From NCBI GenBank assembly GCA_041653835.1, contig JBAZEP010000006.1:1-64000 (forward strand): a stretch of DNA of 64,000 nucleotides, given 5' to 3'. Within the stretch, counting starts at the first letter, position 1, and each line of letters opens with the position of its first letter. Position numbers and translations under genes: made by a program. Of the stretch, positions 26,165 to 31,913 are shown piece by piece. A model generated the notes under the pieces. That model saw nothing but the letters and a program-made list of their open reading frames with translations, ran no database searches and had not been told where the DNA came from. The stretch comes from UBA10183 sp041653835 (GTDB lineage: Bacteria; Omnitrophota; Gorgyraeia; Gorgyraeales; Gorgyraeaceae).

Positions 26165-26228
26165 CCGAATTTTACGAAGTAAAATTCGTCCCGAGCAACC
26201 CTGATATTTGGTAAATAGTTGCGAGGGG
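26165..26228 (-). repeat. Two-hairpin repeat copy B (left inverted end of the GIY-YIG cassette)
   Basis: Read on the minus strand: CCCTC, GCAAC/GTTGC stem, TCGGGAC, then hairpin 2 GAATTTTAC / GTAAAATTC with loop TTC, then GG. Compared with copies A and D the inner base pairs of hairpin 2 changed from GT/AC to AC/GT, a double compensatory change. It begins directly at the 3' end of tRNA-Val. Its GAGGGG may act as ribosome site for the ORF at 26240. Confidence 0.85.
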
Positions 26229-26239
26229 CAGATTTTATT

Positions 26240-26524
26240 ATGACTCAGTGGATTTTGTATATATTGAAATGCGCTGATGGTTCTTTGTATACAGGCATAA
26301 CAACTGATTTAAAACAACGGCTAAAAAGACATAATCAAGGCAGAGCTTGTAAATATACCAGATCAAGAAAGCCAGTTAAAGTAGTGTATAGTGAGGTTTT
26401 TAACAACGAATCTTCGGTAAGAAAACGAGAGATAGAAATTAAGAAATTATCTCGTATAAATAAGTTAAGATTGATAGGTTGTTTCCCTCGCCGCATAAGT
26501 ATAGATAAGGGCGGCTCGGGATAA
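26240..26524 (+). CDS. Single-domain GIY-YIG nuclease-like protein (UPF0213/YhbQ type)
   Basis: A 94-residue protein that is little more than a GIY-YIG domain. LYILK (residues 6-10) corresponds to the GIY strand and YTG (17-19) to YIG. KQRLKRH follows with the conserved Arg, and the catalytic Glu is in KREIEIK (Glu64). All core residues appear intact, so DNA cleavage is plausible, although the YhbQ family is poorly characterised. ATG 26240 is chosen; the TTG at 26219 lies inside the repeat. The last 13 residues (FPRRISIDKGGSG) and the stop codon are encoded by the downstream repeat copy. This suggests the ORF and repeat evolved as one unit. It lies between tRNA-Val and tRNA-Asp. Confidence 0.85.
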   Translation: MTQWILYILKCADGSLYTGITTDLKQRLKRHNQGRACKYTRSRKPVKVVYSEVFNNESSVRKREIEIKKLSRINKLRLIGCFPRRISIDKGGSG

Positions 26525-26548
26525 AATTTTTTCTTCAAAAAAATTTCA
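26483..26548 (+). repeat. Two-hairpin repeat copy C (right end of the GIY-YIG cassette)
   Basis: TCCCTC, a GCCGC/GCGGC stem and TCGGGA, followed by hairpin 2 AAATTTTTT / AAAAAATTT with a C-A mismatch and the same TTC loop. It overlaps the end of the GIY-YIG ORF and ends where tRNA-Asp begins. The hairpin-1 stem is identical in pairing to copy D but its loop sequence differs. Confidence 0.8.
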
Positions 26549-26625
26549 GGGGACGTAGTTCAGTTGGATAGAACGCCAGATTGTCGATCTGGAGGTCGCG
26601 GGTTCGACCCCCGTCGTCCCCGCCA
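26549..26625 (+). tRNA. tRNA-Asp (anticodon GTC), CCA encoded
   Basis: Acceptor stem GGGGACG/CGTCCCC, discriminator G and encoded CCA. The anticodon stem CCAGA/TCTGG encloses TTGTCGA, giving GTC. The T-arm is GCGGGTTCGACCCCCGT. Its 3' end is the integration site of the element that follows. Confidence 0.96.
26609..26625 (+). repeat. attL of the integrative element (tRNA-Asp 3' end)
   Basis: CCCCGTCGTCCCCGCCA, 17 bp, identical to 31810-31826. It is part of the functional tRNA, the usual outcome when a tyrosine integrase uses a tRNA 3' end and restores it. Confidence 0.88.
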
Positions 26626-26660
26626 GTACTTTTAACTAACTTTGTTAGTTGTAATAAATT

Positions 26661-26699
26661 AGGCGTAATTCCTAATAAAATATGGAATTACGCCTTTTC
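26661..26699 (+). terminator. Intrinsic terminator after tRNA-Asp
   Basis: A perfect 12-bp stem AGGCGTAATTCC / GGAATTACGCCT with an 11-nt loop, followed by TTTT. A smaller AACTAAC/GTTAGTT hairpin precedes it at 26634-26650. Both lie in the left end of the element. Confidence 0.75.
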
Positions 26700-26745
26700 T
26701 ATTATCTCCGCCATCTCCACTAATTTCATCAAATCTGTCAAATTC

Positions 26746-26776
26746 CACTATACATTCACTATACACTTACTATACA
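26746..26776 (+). repeat. Three 9-bp direct repeats at 11-bp spacing (arm-type or iteron sites)
   Basis: CACTATACA at 26746 and 26757 and TACTATACA at 26768, each exactly 11 bp apart. Related 9-mers occur at the other end of the element (TATTATACA at 31726 and CACTACACA at 31738). Presence at both ends favours integrase arm-type sites; iterons for the adjacent HTH protein are the alternative. Confidence 0.7.
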
Positions 26777-26789
26777 GGGAGGTATTATC

Positions 26790-27245
26790 ATGAACTACCA
26801 ATACCTCCATTACGACTTCTTCACCACCTGCCGTAAAAGAAAAATCAATAAAGTCCCCATGCTTCTATTAATCTATCTCCGCGGCCTCTATTCTAGATTT
26901 GGCAACATATTTACCTGGAAAGACAAAGTAATCCTTAGTGACTTGGGCATAAACCGCAAAATGCTCCAAAGATCGCGACTCACTCTGCAAGAAAAGGGCG
27001 TTATTGACTTTGTAAGCGGCAAAGGCCAGGAACCTACTCAATACCTTATATTAGACAGTGTTCTTGCGCCAGAGAGAGTGGACAAAAAGCAAACAGGACT
27101 GGACAGAAATAAACAGAGGTATGGACATATTGTCCAGTCTATATATAAGAGTTATGAAAATAATAAAGATAAAATACCTATCAAAATATTTCAAGGCATG
27201 TCAGAGCAAGATAGAGTTTTTTTAAAGAGTAAAGGCCTTCTTTAA
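26790..27245 (+). CDS. Winged-helix/HTH protein, possible replication or copy-control protein of the element
   Basis: A 151-residue basic protein with a GGGAGG ribosome site at 26777. Residues about 20-75 (VPMLLLIYLRGLYSRFGN...LSDLGINRKMLQRSRLTLQEKGVIDFVSG) read as a winged helix of the kind found in small replication initiators and primosome-like HTH proteins. The C-terminal half is charged and unassigned. It starts 13 bp after the three 9-bp repeats, which it may bind. I cannot name the family. Confidence 0.6.
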   Translation: MNYQYLHYDFFTTCRKRKINKVPMLLLIYLRGLYSRFGNIFTWKDKVILSDLGINRKMLQRSRLTLQEKGVIDFVSGKGQEPTQYLILDSVLAPERVDKKQTGLDRNKQRYGHIVQSIYKSYENNKDKIPIKIFQGMSEQDRVFLKSKGLL

Positions 27246-27247
27246 CT

Positions 27248-27463
27248 ATGGATTTTAGACTCAAGAACCTAATATATCCAAAAACATGCTTCTGGATAAA
27301 CGCCTTTCTTCTCAAAGAGACCCGGAAAGCTATTTTAATCATGTTTGATGGCAATAAAGTCTGGTTACCTAAAGCATGGATTTTAAGGATTCGGCGAATT
27401 AAAGACAACAATGCCATCAGAATTAAAATATCTGAGTACTACTGGATTATGAAATTTTTTTAA
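27248..27463 (+). CDS. Small hypothetical protein of the integrative element
   Basis: A 71-residue basic protein with many aromatic residues (FWINAF, WLPKAWILRIRRI, YYWIM). It begins 2 bp after the preceding stop codon, suggesting co-translation. No domain is recognised. A beta-rich small DNA-binding or inhibitor protein is possible but not supported by any motif. Confidence 0.5.
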   Translation: MDFRLKNLIYPKTCFWINAFLLKETRKAILIMFDGNKVWLPKAWILRIRRIKDNNAIRIKISEYYWIMKFF

Positions 27464-27474
27464 TAAAATAATAG

Positions 27475-27503
27475 TTGACAAGAAATAAATTGTTGCATAT
27501 AAT
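27475..27503 (+). promoter_or_regulatory. Strong promoter for the AIPR gene
   Basis: TTGACA (27475-27480), a 17-bp spacer and TATAAT (27498-27503), all consensus. The leader contains a CTAGCA/TGCTAG hairpin (about 27530-27543) before AAAGGAGG and ATG 27585. Confidence 0.8.
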
Positions 27504-27584
27504 TCAGCTTAGTCGACACATCCTTCCCTAGCAGGGTGCTAGAGGACTTGAGTGGATGGTCGTACAATTAAAAGGAGGTGCTTT

Positions 27585-28763
27585 ATGCAGGGCCAGTCTG
27601 CGCGTCAGCGCGAAGTAGTTCATTTTCCTTTCTACAACGTAAGAAACATAAGTTGTCCGGACGACAATAATAATTGTCGCAAGATTTATGTAGGACACGC
27701 TCCCGTATCTTCTATTATAGACATACCAACGGATGAAGATGTTCGTGGTTATCTTATAGGAGCGGAAGGCAAAAAGAAAAAAGTTCCTTCTCAGGTGCAT
27801 CGAGCCATTCGTTCAACAATATCAGACAATCCAGAAAATTTTTCTGTTCTAAACGGAGGGGTTGTTATTGTAGCTCGTGAATGCACTATTGATGAAAATG
27901 AAAAAACGTTGCTATTAAAAAATCCAAGTATTATTAATGGTGCACAAACCCAGGGTATTGTTTCTGATTTTTTCAAAGATAATAGCGAAGAGTTAAAGGC
28001 TCAGGAATTTTCTTGTCATGTCAAGTTTGAAATTGTCGTTACCAATGACGACGACTTGATTGCTGAAATTTCTATTGCTAGAAATTTTCAAAATGACGTT
28101 ATGACACTATCTATTGTCGGACGCAGAGGATACTTAGATGAACTTGAGCAAAGTTTTCAAGTTAAATCACCTGGTACGCAATTACAGAAGTCTGAAACTA
28201 AATTATCGGAAGATTATATTAAAACAGAAAGGCTTCTTCAAGTAATCGCGGCTCTTATACCGGAAGAATTATGGGTTAAAAAGGAAGATATTAATAAAGT
28301 TTATACTTATAGCATGAAAGCAAAATGTTTAAAAGAATTTCAGGAAATTTACTTGAAAGCAAAGAAAAAAGAAGACCCTGAGCATCATAAATACCTAGAA
28401 CTTTATCAATTTTATCTAGATATTTCCGCAATAGCATGGGAGCTATACAGCAAATGGAAAACTCATCAGGGATTTGCAGGTACTGGGCTACATTCAATTA
28501 AACGCGAAGGTAGCACTATCAAAGAAGTGCCGGATGGTATAGTTTTTCCGATCCTAGCTGCTTTATCAGTTTTTGCTAAAAAGACGAATGAAGGATGGAC
28601 AATTAAACTACCCAATTCATTTAGCGAAAAAGAGCTGATTAAGTCTGTCAAATCAATTTATCAAGAGATAGCTGATAGAAATCCTAATGTTATGGGTAAG
28701 AAAAAAGCCTGCTATTCTTCCTTAATTCAGATAACTTCAATATATAAAAGATTATCAAAATAG
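27585..28763 (+). CDS. AIPR-family (abortive infection phage resistance) protein
   Basis: A 392-residue protein with the AIPR core: the SVLNGGVVIVARECTI and NPSIINGAQTQGIVSDFF segments (near residues 87-135) match the family pattern NNGI... and NPQIVNGCQT. AIPR proteins were named for abortive phage infection, but their biochemical activity is not established; a nuclease-like role has been suggested. This copy is shorter than many members. Start ATG 27585 has AAAGGAGG at the right distance and its own consensus promoter. It is cargo of the tRNA-Asp element, convergent with the DUF488 pair. Confidence 0.8.
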   Translation: MQGQSARQREVVHFPFYNVRNISCPDDNNNCRKIYVGHAPVSSIIDIPTDEDVRGYLIGAEGKKKKVPSQVHRAIRSTISDNPENFSVLNGGVVIVARECTIDENEKTLLLKNPSIINGAQTQGIVSDFFKDNSEELKAQEFSCHVKFEIVVTNDDDLIAEISIARNFQNDVMTLSIVGRRGYLDELEQSFQVKSPGTQLQKSETKLSEDYIKTERLLQVIAALIPEELWVKKEDINKVYTYSMKAKCLKEFQEIYLKAKKKEDPEHHKYLELYQFYLDISAIAWELYSKWKTHQGFAGTGLHSIKREGSTIKEVPDGIVFPILAALSVFAKKTNEGWTIKLPNSFSEKELIKSVKSIYQEIADRNPNVMGKKKACYSSLIQITSIYKRLSK

Positions 28764-28776
28764 GAAGAAAAACTAC

Positions 28777-28807
28777 TACCGGGTGCTCTTTTAAAGAGCG
28801 CCCGGTA
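28777..28807. terminator. Bidirectional hairpin between convergent cargo genes
   Basis: Stem TACCGGG/CCCGGTA with a T-G pair, then GCTCTT/AAGAGC. T- and A-rich flanks are present on both sides. It lies between the AIPR gene and the convergent gene at 28845. Confidence 0.65.
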
Positions 28808-28844
28808 CAGTTCATTTTATTAATTATTATATAAAAACCAAAGG

Positions 28845-29621
28845 TTAACTTAATTTCGGAGGATAAAAAACGCCCAGTACCATAAAGGTCGAAGGGAAAC
28901 GGTGCGTATTACCTACATAGAAATAAACATCATTCTTTGTGGCACATATCAACTCGAGCCATCTTTTACGTATCATCTCAAGTAAGTGTTCTTCAGGTTT
29001 ATACTTATGCCTCCACTCCCGATATGATTGCCCAATCTCCCAATCAATTATCATCAGATCATGACCTGGGCAAGAAGATTCACCTTCACAGAAAAATTTA
29101 TATCTAAATTCAAATGGTATTAGTTCGATGGCTTGCTTCTTTTTATCAAAAAATGATAATTGCGCATAGCAAGCCTCTCTTGCTGCTTCATCTTTGGGCT
29201 TTGCTTTGCAAGAGACGAAATCAATATTCTTAGGTTTGAACATTCCGAGAGATTTCTTACTATCCGTATTTTGTTTTACTATTTCACAGAATGACTTTTC
29301 AACAGTTGTTAAAACAATGTTTTTTCTTTTTTCCCATTTATCAGTAGTATCAAGATAATCTATTTTCTTGATACTCCCGGCATCTGCCCTAAAACTTTCA
29401 GGCCGCTTATCATCTTTCGGCCTAATGGTTTTAACTTCTATTATTGTATATTTCTTGAACTTTTGGCTTTCATCTAAATCTCTGAAAGGTATAGGATAAA
29501 GTCTAATCCAACTTTTCGTATCAAGATCAATGCCTGCAACGCATATGGTTTCTCCATATTTTTTACTCGGATTAGGATATGCCTTGACGGTGACTAATAT
29601 ACGCTTTGTTTGTCCGTTCAT
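28845..29621 (-). CDS. DUF488-associated protein, possibly a dual OB-fold family member
   Basis: A 258-residue protein starting with TKRILVTVKAYPNPSKKYGETICVAGID, followed by a WIRLYPIPFRDL strand. I recall this type of sequence as a partner of DUF488 proteins (a dual-OB type domain), but the name is from memory and not certain. Later features are two Cys in FFCEGESSCPGHDLMIIDWE and a C-terminal STFMVLGVFYPPK strand. It follows the DUF488 gene by 9 bp on the minus strand and is surely co-transcribed. It may bind nucleic acid or nucleotides; that is inference. Confidence 0.6.
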   Translation of the reverse strand: MNGQTKRILVTVKAYPNPSKKYGETICVAGIDLDTKSWIRLYPIPFRDLDESQKFKKYTIIEVKTIRPKDDKRPESFRADAGSIKKIDYLDTTDKWEKRKNIVLTTVEKSFCEIVKQNTDSKKSLGMFKPKNIDFVSCKAKPKDEAAREACYAQLSFFDKKKQAIELIPFEFRYKFFCEGESSCPGHDLMIIDWEIGQSYREWRHKYKPEEHLLEMIRKRWLELICATKNDVYFYVGNTHRFPSTFMVLGVFYPPKLS

Positions 29622-29630
29622 AGAAAACTA

Positions 29631-30092
29631 TTAGATATGCTTTACCTCGAAAGAAATGCCATTTATTCTGCTGACTCTATTAGCAACTGCGCTACGATGA
29701 CAATTGGTATATTCTTTCTCGAAACATAAAAGGCAGGATAGCTTTTCATTTACGATCTCGTATAACTCCTCCAACTCTTTACTGCAAGTCTCTAAGTGTT
29801 CCCCATACTTCTCAAAAAAATAGTCAAAGTCTTTATCTTGATAAACCTTCTTTCGTAAATACGAAGGACTTCCAAGTGCTTTTATATGAATGTAATCAAT
29901 GTCATTGTCTGCCAGGCGCTGTCGTAAAACGCTTTTAGAAAAACCTTTTTTACGGCTCAATGGAATTTCTCTGACATCGACTATTCTCTGGATATTATAG
30001 GCATTAAGATATTCTATGAATTCTTCTATCTTTCTTCCTTCATATCCGGTAGTATAAACAGTCTTATATGATGAAATAGATAAGTTTTCCAT
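29631..30092 (-). CDS. DUF488 domain protein
   Basis: A 153-residue protein with the DUF488 hallmarks: VYTTGYEGRKIEEFIEYL at the N-terminus, IVDVREIPLSRKKGFSKSVL (residues about 36-55), and a C-terminal LLCFEKEYTNCHRSAVANRV with the conserved C-x8-CHR pattern. The family's function is unknown; the conserved Asp, Arg, Cys and His suggest an enzyme. It is first in a two-gene unit carried by an integrative element, which suggests defence or addiction cargo (inference). Its promoter is at 30107-30135. Confidence 0.85.
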   Translation of the reverse strand: MENLSISSYKTVYTTGYEGRKIEEFIEYLNAYNIQRIVDVREIPLSRKKGFSKSVLRQRLADNDIDYIHIKALGSPSYLRKKVYQDKDFDYFFEKYGEHLETCSKELEELYEIVNEKLSCLLCFEKEYTNCHRSAVANRVSRINGISFEVKHI

Positions 30093-30106
30093 CGCTCTTT
30101 CCTGAA

Positions 30107-30135
30107 ATTATACCCCAGTATATAGAAAAAAGCAA
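30107..30135 (-). promoter_or_regulatory. Promoter of the DUF488 gene pair
   Basis: On the minus strand: TTGCTT (30135-30130), a 17-bp spacer and TATAAT (30112-30107), 14 bp before the ATG. It is divergent from the repressor promoter at 30162. Confidence 0.65.
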
Positions 30136-30157
30136 ATCTTTCTGATTAAGAGAAAAT

Positions 30158-30179
30158 TGTCTTGACAATTGTCAAGACA
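30158..30179. promoter_or_regulatory. Operator O1, perfect 22-bp palindrome
   Basis: The core CTTGACAATTGTCAAG is extended to 11 bp per half-site. It covers the -35 hexamer of the promoter for the small HTH gene. The same 16-bp core recurs at 30400. Probable binding site of the element repressor. Confidence 0.8.
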
Positions 30180-30190
30180 TCGGGTATACT
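30162..30190 (+). promoter_or_regulatory. Repressor-gene promoter embedded in O1
   Basis: TTGACA (30162-30167), a 17-bp spacer and TATACT (30185-30190). The start codon at 30199 lies only 8 bp after the -10 box, so the transcript would be leaderless or nearly so. Confidence 0.75.
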
Positions 30191-30198
30191 TATTTTAG

Positions 30199-30378
30199 AT
30201 GACGGAAAGGGAAATACTTTCTAAGATCGAAGACTACATGCGAAAACATAACCTCCGTCAGTGGGAATTCGCGAAAAAGATCGGAATTCCTGATGGCACG
30301 CTTAATAGGTGGCTTAGAGGCAGGTCAAATATCTCAAATGCCTATCTGAAGCTGCTAAAAAAAGAAGGGGTTATATAA
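30199..30378 (+). CDS. Small Cro/CI-like HTH repressor of the integrative element
   Basis: A 59-residue protein made almost only of a helix-turn-helix: LRQWEFAKKIGIPDGTLNRWLRGRSNISNAYLKLL (about residues 19-53). The recognition helix is GTLNRWLRG. ATG 30199 gives a clean frame ending TAA at 30378. It lies between two copies of the CTTGACAATTGTCAAG palindrome, one over its own promoter. It is therefore probably autoregulated and controls the excisionase/integrase genes downstream. The reading is mine from the bases. Confidence 0.75.
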   Translation: MTEREILSKIEDYMRKHNLRQWEFAKKIGIPDGTLNRWLRGRSNISNAYLKLLKKEGVI

Positions 30379-30399
30379 AAATATTTTTTTATTCAAAAT

Positions 30400-30415
30400 C
30401 TTGACAATTGTCAAG
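30400..30415. promoter_or_regulatory. Operator O2 upstream of the excisionase/integrase genes
   Basis: A perfect 16-bp palindrome CTTGACAATTGTCAAG identical to the core of O1. It contains a -35-like TTGACA (30401-30406); the matching -10 is weak (near TTCAGT at 30424). Binding of the repressor here would silence excision and integration genes. Confidence 0.75.
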
Positions 30416-30440
30416 CCAGTTGTTCAGTGAGGAGGTAAAA

Positions 30441-30626
30441 ATGACTTATCTAACACCAAAAGAAATTAGCGTAAAGACAGGTTTGAAGTACTCAACTGTT
30501 CTTGAATGGGCTAAAGACGGCATCATCCCTGCCCGGATAATACAGAACAGGAAGAAAAGCAAGTATTTCTTTGTGGAAAAAGAGGTTGAGGCAGTAATAG
30601 AAAGACATAAAATAGCGGCGTTCTGA
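30441..30626 (+). CDS. Excisionase-like MerR-type HTH protein (AlpA/Xis-like)
   Basis: A 61-residue protein: TYLTPKEISVKTGLKYSTVLEWAKDGIIPARIIQNRKKSKYFFVEKEVEAVIERH. This is the compact winged-helix layout of excisionases and AlpA-type regulators (helix-turn-helix near residues 7-26, wing near 35-45). GAGGAGG precedes ATG 30441 by a few bases; the longer frame from 30408 would run through the operator. Its stop overlaps the integrase start, so the two are coupled. Confidence 0.8.
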   Translation: MTYLTPKEISVKTGLKYSTVLEWAKDGIIPARIIQNRKKSKYFFVEKEVEAVIERHKIAAF

Positions 30627-31717
30627 TGAAAAAAGGATATATATTCAAAAGAGGAAACAGCTGGTTTATTGCGCTGCCGGACCCATCTTATGCCTCAGGT
30701 TATAGGATTAAAGCTCCCTCCTACAGCACAAGATCCGCTGCTCAAAAGGCACTTAGAGAAAGAAAAAACGCCATAGGGTCCAGCCAAGCCGGATGGCTTA
30801 GCGAAGGCGACACATATTATGCTGATTACATTAAGGATTATCTACAATTTGTTTTAACCAATCATAGCCAGGAGACCCTAAAAACATACAAAGGCGTGTT
30901 AAAAGATTTTAACCTCTTCCTTCAAGAGAAATACCCGCGAATGCAGCGCCTTAAGGAATTTTTTATCAGGCTTTTTGAAGAATACAAAATATGGCTTAAA
31001 GAAACAGGTCATAAGGACAATACAGTAAATAACCATATTAAGGTATTAAAGACTATATTTAACCAGGCAATAAGGTGGGAATTATTAAAAAAGAACCCTG
31101 TAAAGGATGTGCATAATATAGGCGTGGAAGATGAAAAGCCGATCGTCAGCCTAGATACGCCGGAAAAATTCGAATTATTCTTTGAAAGATGCAAAATTAT
31201 AAGACCGGAATACTATAATCATTACTACTGCACGGCAAAACTTGGCCTTAGATGGAAAGAAATGATAAGTCTTGAATGGGATGATGTTGATTTTGAGAAT
31301 GCAGTTGTAATTATAAGGAAAAAGAAAGGATTTATCCCGAAAGGCAGGACTCAAAAAGACCGTAAGCCCAAAACCAGGATAATTTCTGCGCCTCAAGATG
31401 TTTTGGATATATTAAAATCAATGGAACATAAACATGGGAAAATATTTCTTAAAGATGACAGCCCAATAAGTCCTAAGGATAAGAGTTTTAGAAGATGGAT
31501 TATCGCGATAGTCAGGGGGACGCAATTAGAGGGGATGTCGCGAATGCATGAATTAAGGCATACCACAGGCCGTATATTAGGACTAACTCACAGCCTTCAT
31601 GAGATAAAAGAATTTTTGGGCCATACTGATATCAGGACTACCGAAAGATATGTACGGGTAGGAGATGCGGCTAAGAAAAGTATGGCTAAAAGCTTAGAAC
31701 AGTTTGGGAGGAAATAA
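30626..31717 (+). CDS. int: Tyrosine-type site-specific integrase
   Basis: A 363-residue tyrosine recombinase. The N-terminal arm-binding region is followed by a SAM-like core-binding domain (about residues 65-160) and the catalytic domain. Catalytic residues visible are the Arg in LGLRWKEM (near 208), HELRHTTG (near 308-315) and the nucleophilic Tyr in TTERYV (near 341). It lies about 95 bp from attR at 31810, which is the tRNA-Asp 3'-end duplicate, so this gene most likely drives recombination of the 5.2-kb element. No truncation seen. Confidence 0.93.
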   Translation: MKKGYIFKRGNSWFIALPDPSYASGYRIKAPSYSTRSAAQKALRERKNAIGSSQAGWLSEGDTYYADYIKDYLQFVLTNHSQETLKTYKGVLKDFNLFLQEKYPRMQRLKEFFIRLFEEYKIWLKETGHKDNTVNNHIKVLKTIFNQAIRWELLKKNPVKDVHNIGVEDEKPIVSLDTPEKFELFFERCKIIRPEYYNHYYCTAKLGLRWKEMISLEWDDVDFENAVVIIRKKKGFIPKGRTQKDRKPKTRIISAPQDVLDILKSMEHKHGKIFLKDDSPISPKDKSFRRWIIAIVRGTQLEGMSRMHELRHTTGRILGLTHSLHEIKEFLGHTDIRTTERYVRVGDAAKKSMAKSLEQFGRK

Positions 31718-31725
31718 TATGAATT

Positions 31726-31746
31726 TATTATACATTTCACTACACA
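31726..31746 (+). repeat. Arm-type sites near attR
   Basis: TATTATACA (31726-31734) and CACTACACA (31738-31746) match 7 and 8 of 9 positions with the CACTATACA repeats near attL. They overlap the last codons before and just after the integrase stop region and sit about 65 bp from attR. Confidence 0.55.
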
Positions 31747-31809
31747 AGCTATATAATAAAAACTGTAACTTATTAAAAATAATGGCGTTGAGGATTAGGG
31801 GGAATTTAT

Positions 31810-31826
31810 CCCCGTCGTCCCCGCCA
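31810..31826 (+). repeat. attR of the integrative element
   Basis: CCCCGTCGTCCCCGCCA is identical over 17 bp to the tRNA-Asp 3' end at 26609-26625. Bases on either side differ, so the identity is limited to the crossover core. Confidence 0.88.
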
Positions 31827-31828
31827 AT

Positions 31829-31871
31829 ATACCTAAGATACTCAAGTTTTGCATGTTTTAGGTATTTTTTT
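31829..31871 (+). terminator. Intrinsic terminator downstream of attR
   Basis: An 8-bp stem ATACCTAA / TTAGGTAT with a 21-nt loop and a run of seven T. It is probably the terminator that followed tRNA-Asp, or an earlier insertion there, before the 5.2-kb element entered. Confidence 0.6.
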
Positions 31872-31913
31872 ATGCTTTTTCACTCTTACCGCAGCACACT
31901 TTGAAGTCTAAAA

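Larger units (their letters stand above)
26165..26548 (+). mobile_element. Putative GIY-YIG/two-hairpin mobile cassette between two tRNA genes
   Basis: A 384-bp unit consists of an inverted repeat copy, a single-domain GIY-YIG ORF and a second repeat copy in opposite orientation. The A/T-rich hairpin lies outermost and the G/C-rich hairpin innermost on both sides. It fills the gap between tRNA-Val and tRNA-Asp exactly, so removing it would join the two tRNAs. Two solo repeats exist elsewhere in the window. Mobility is inferred from this arrangement. Confidence 0.6.
26609..31826 (+). mobile_element. Integrative element of 5.2 kb in tRNA-Asp with defence-type cargo
   Basis: Bounded by 17-bp direct repeats. 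The tyrosine integrase (30626) lies next to attR, with an excisionase-like gene and a repressor gene with operators beside it. Cargo is an AIPR protein, a DUF488 protein and its partner. No relaxase, terminase, capsid or type IV secretion gene is seen, so it would need a helper phage or plasmid to spread. The region looks more A/T-rich than the flanks. Confidence 0.85.

Noticed and set aside
26040..26625. Possible rRNA operon around the tRNA genes
   Set aside because: No 16S, 23S or 5S sequence is present; the space between the tRNAs is fully explained by the GIY-YIG cassette.
26746..26776. Short direct repeats considered as a CRISPR fragment
   Set aside because: Repeat units are 9 bp with 2-bp gaps and no spacers; they fit protein-binding sites.
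31704..31904. 66-codon open frame across attR
   Set aside because: It runs through the att repeat and a terminator hairpin, has no ribosome site and no recognisable sequence features.
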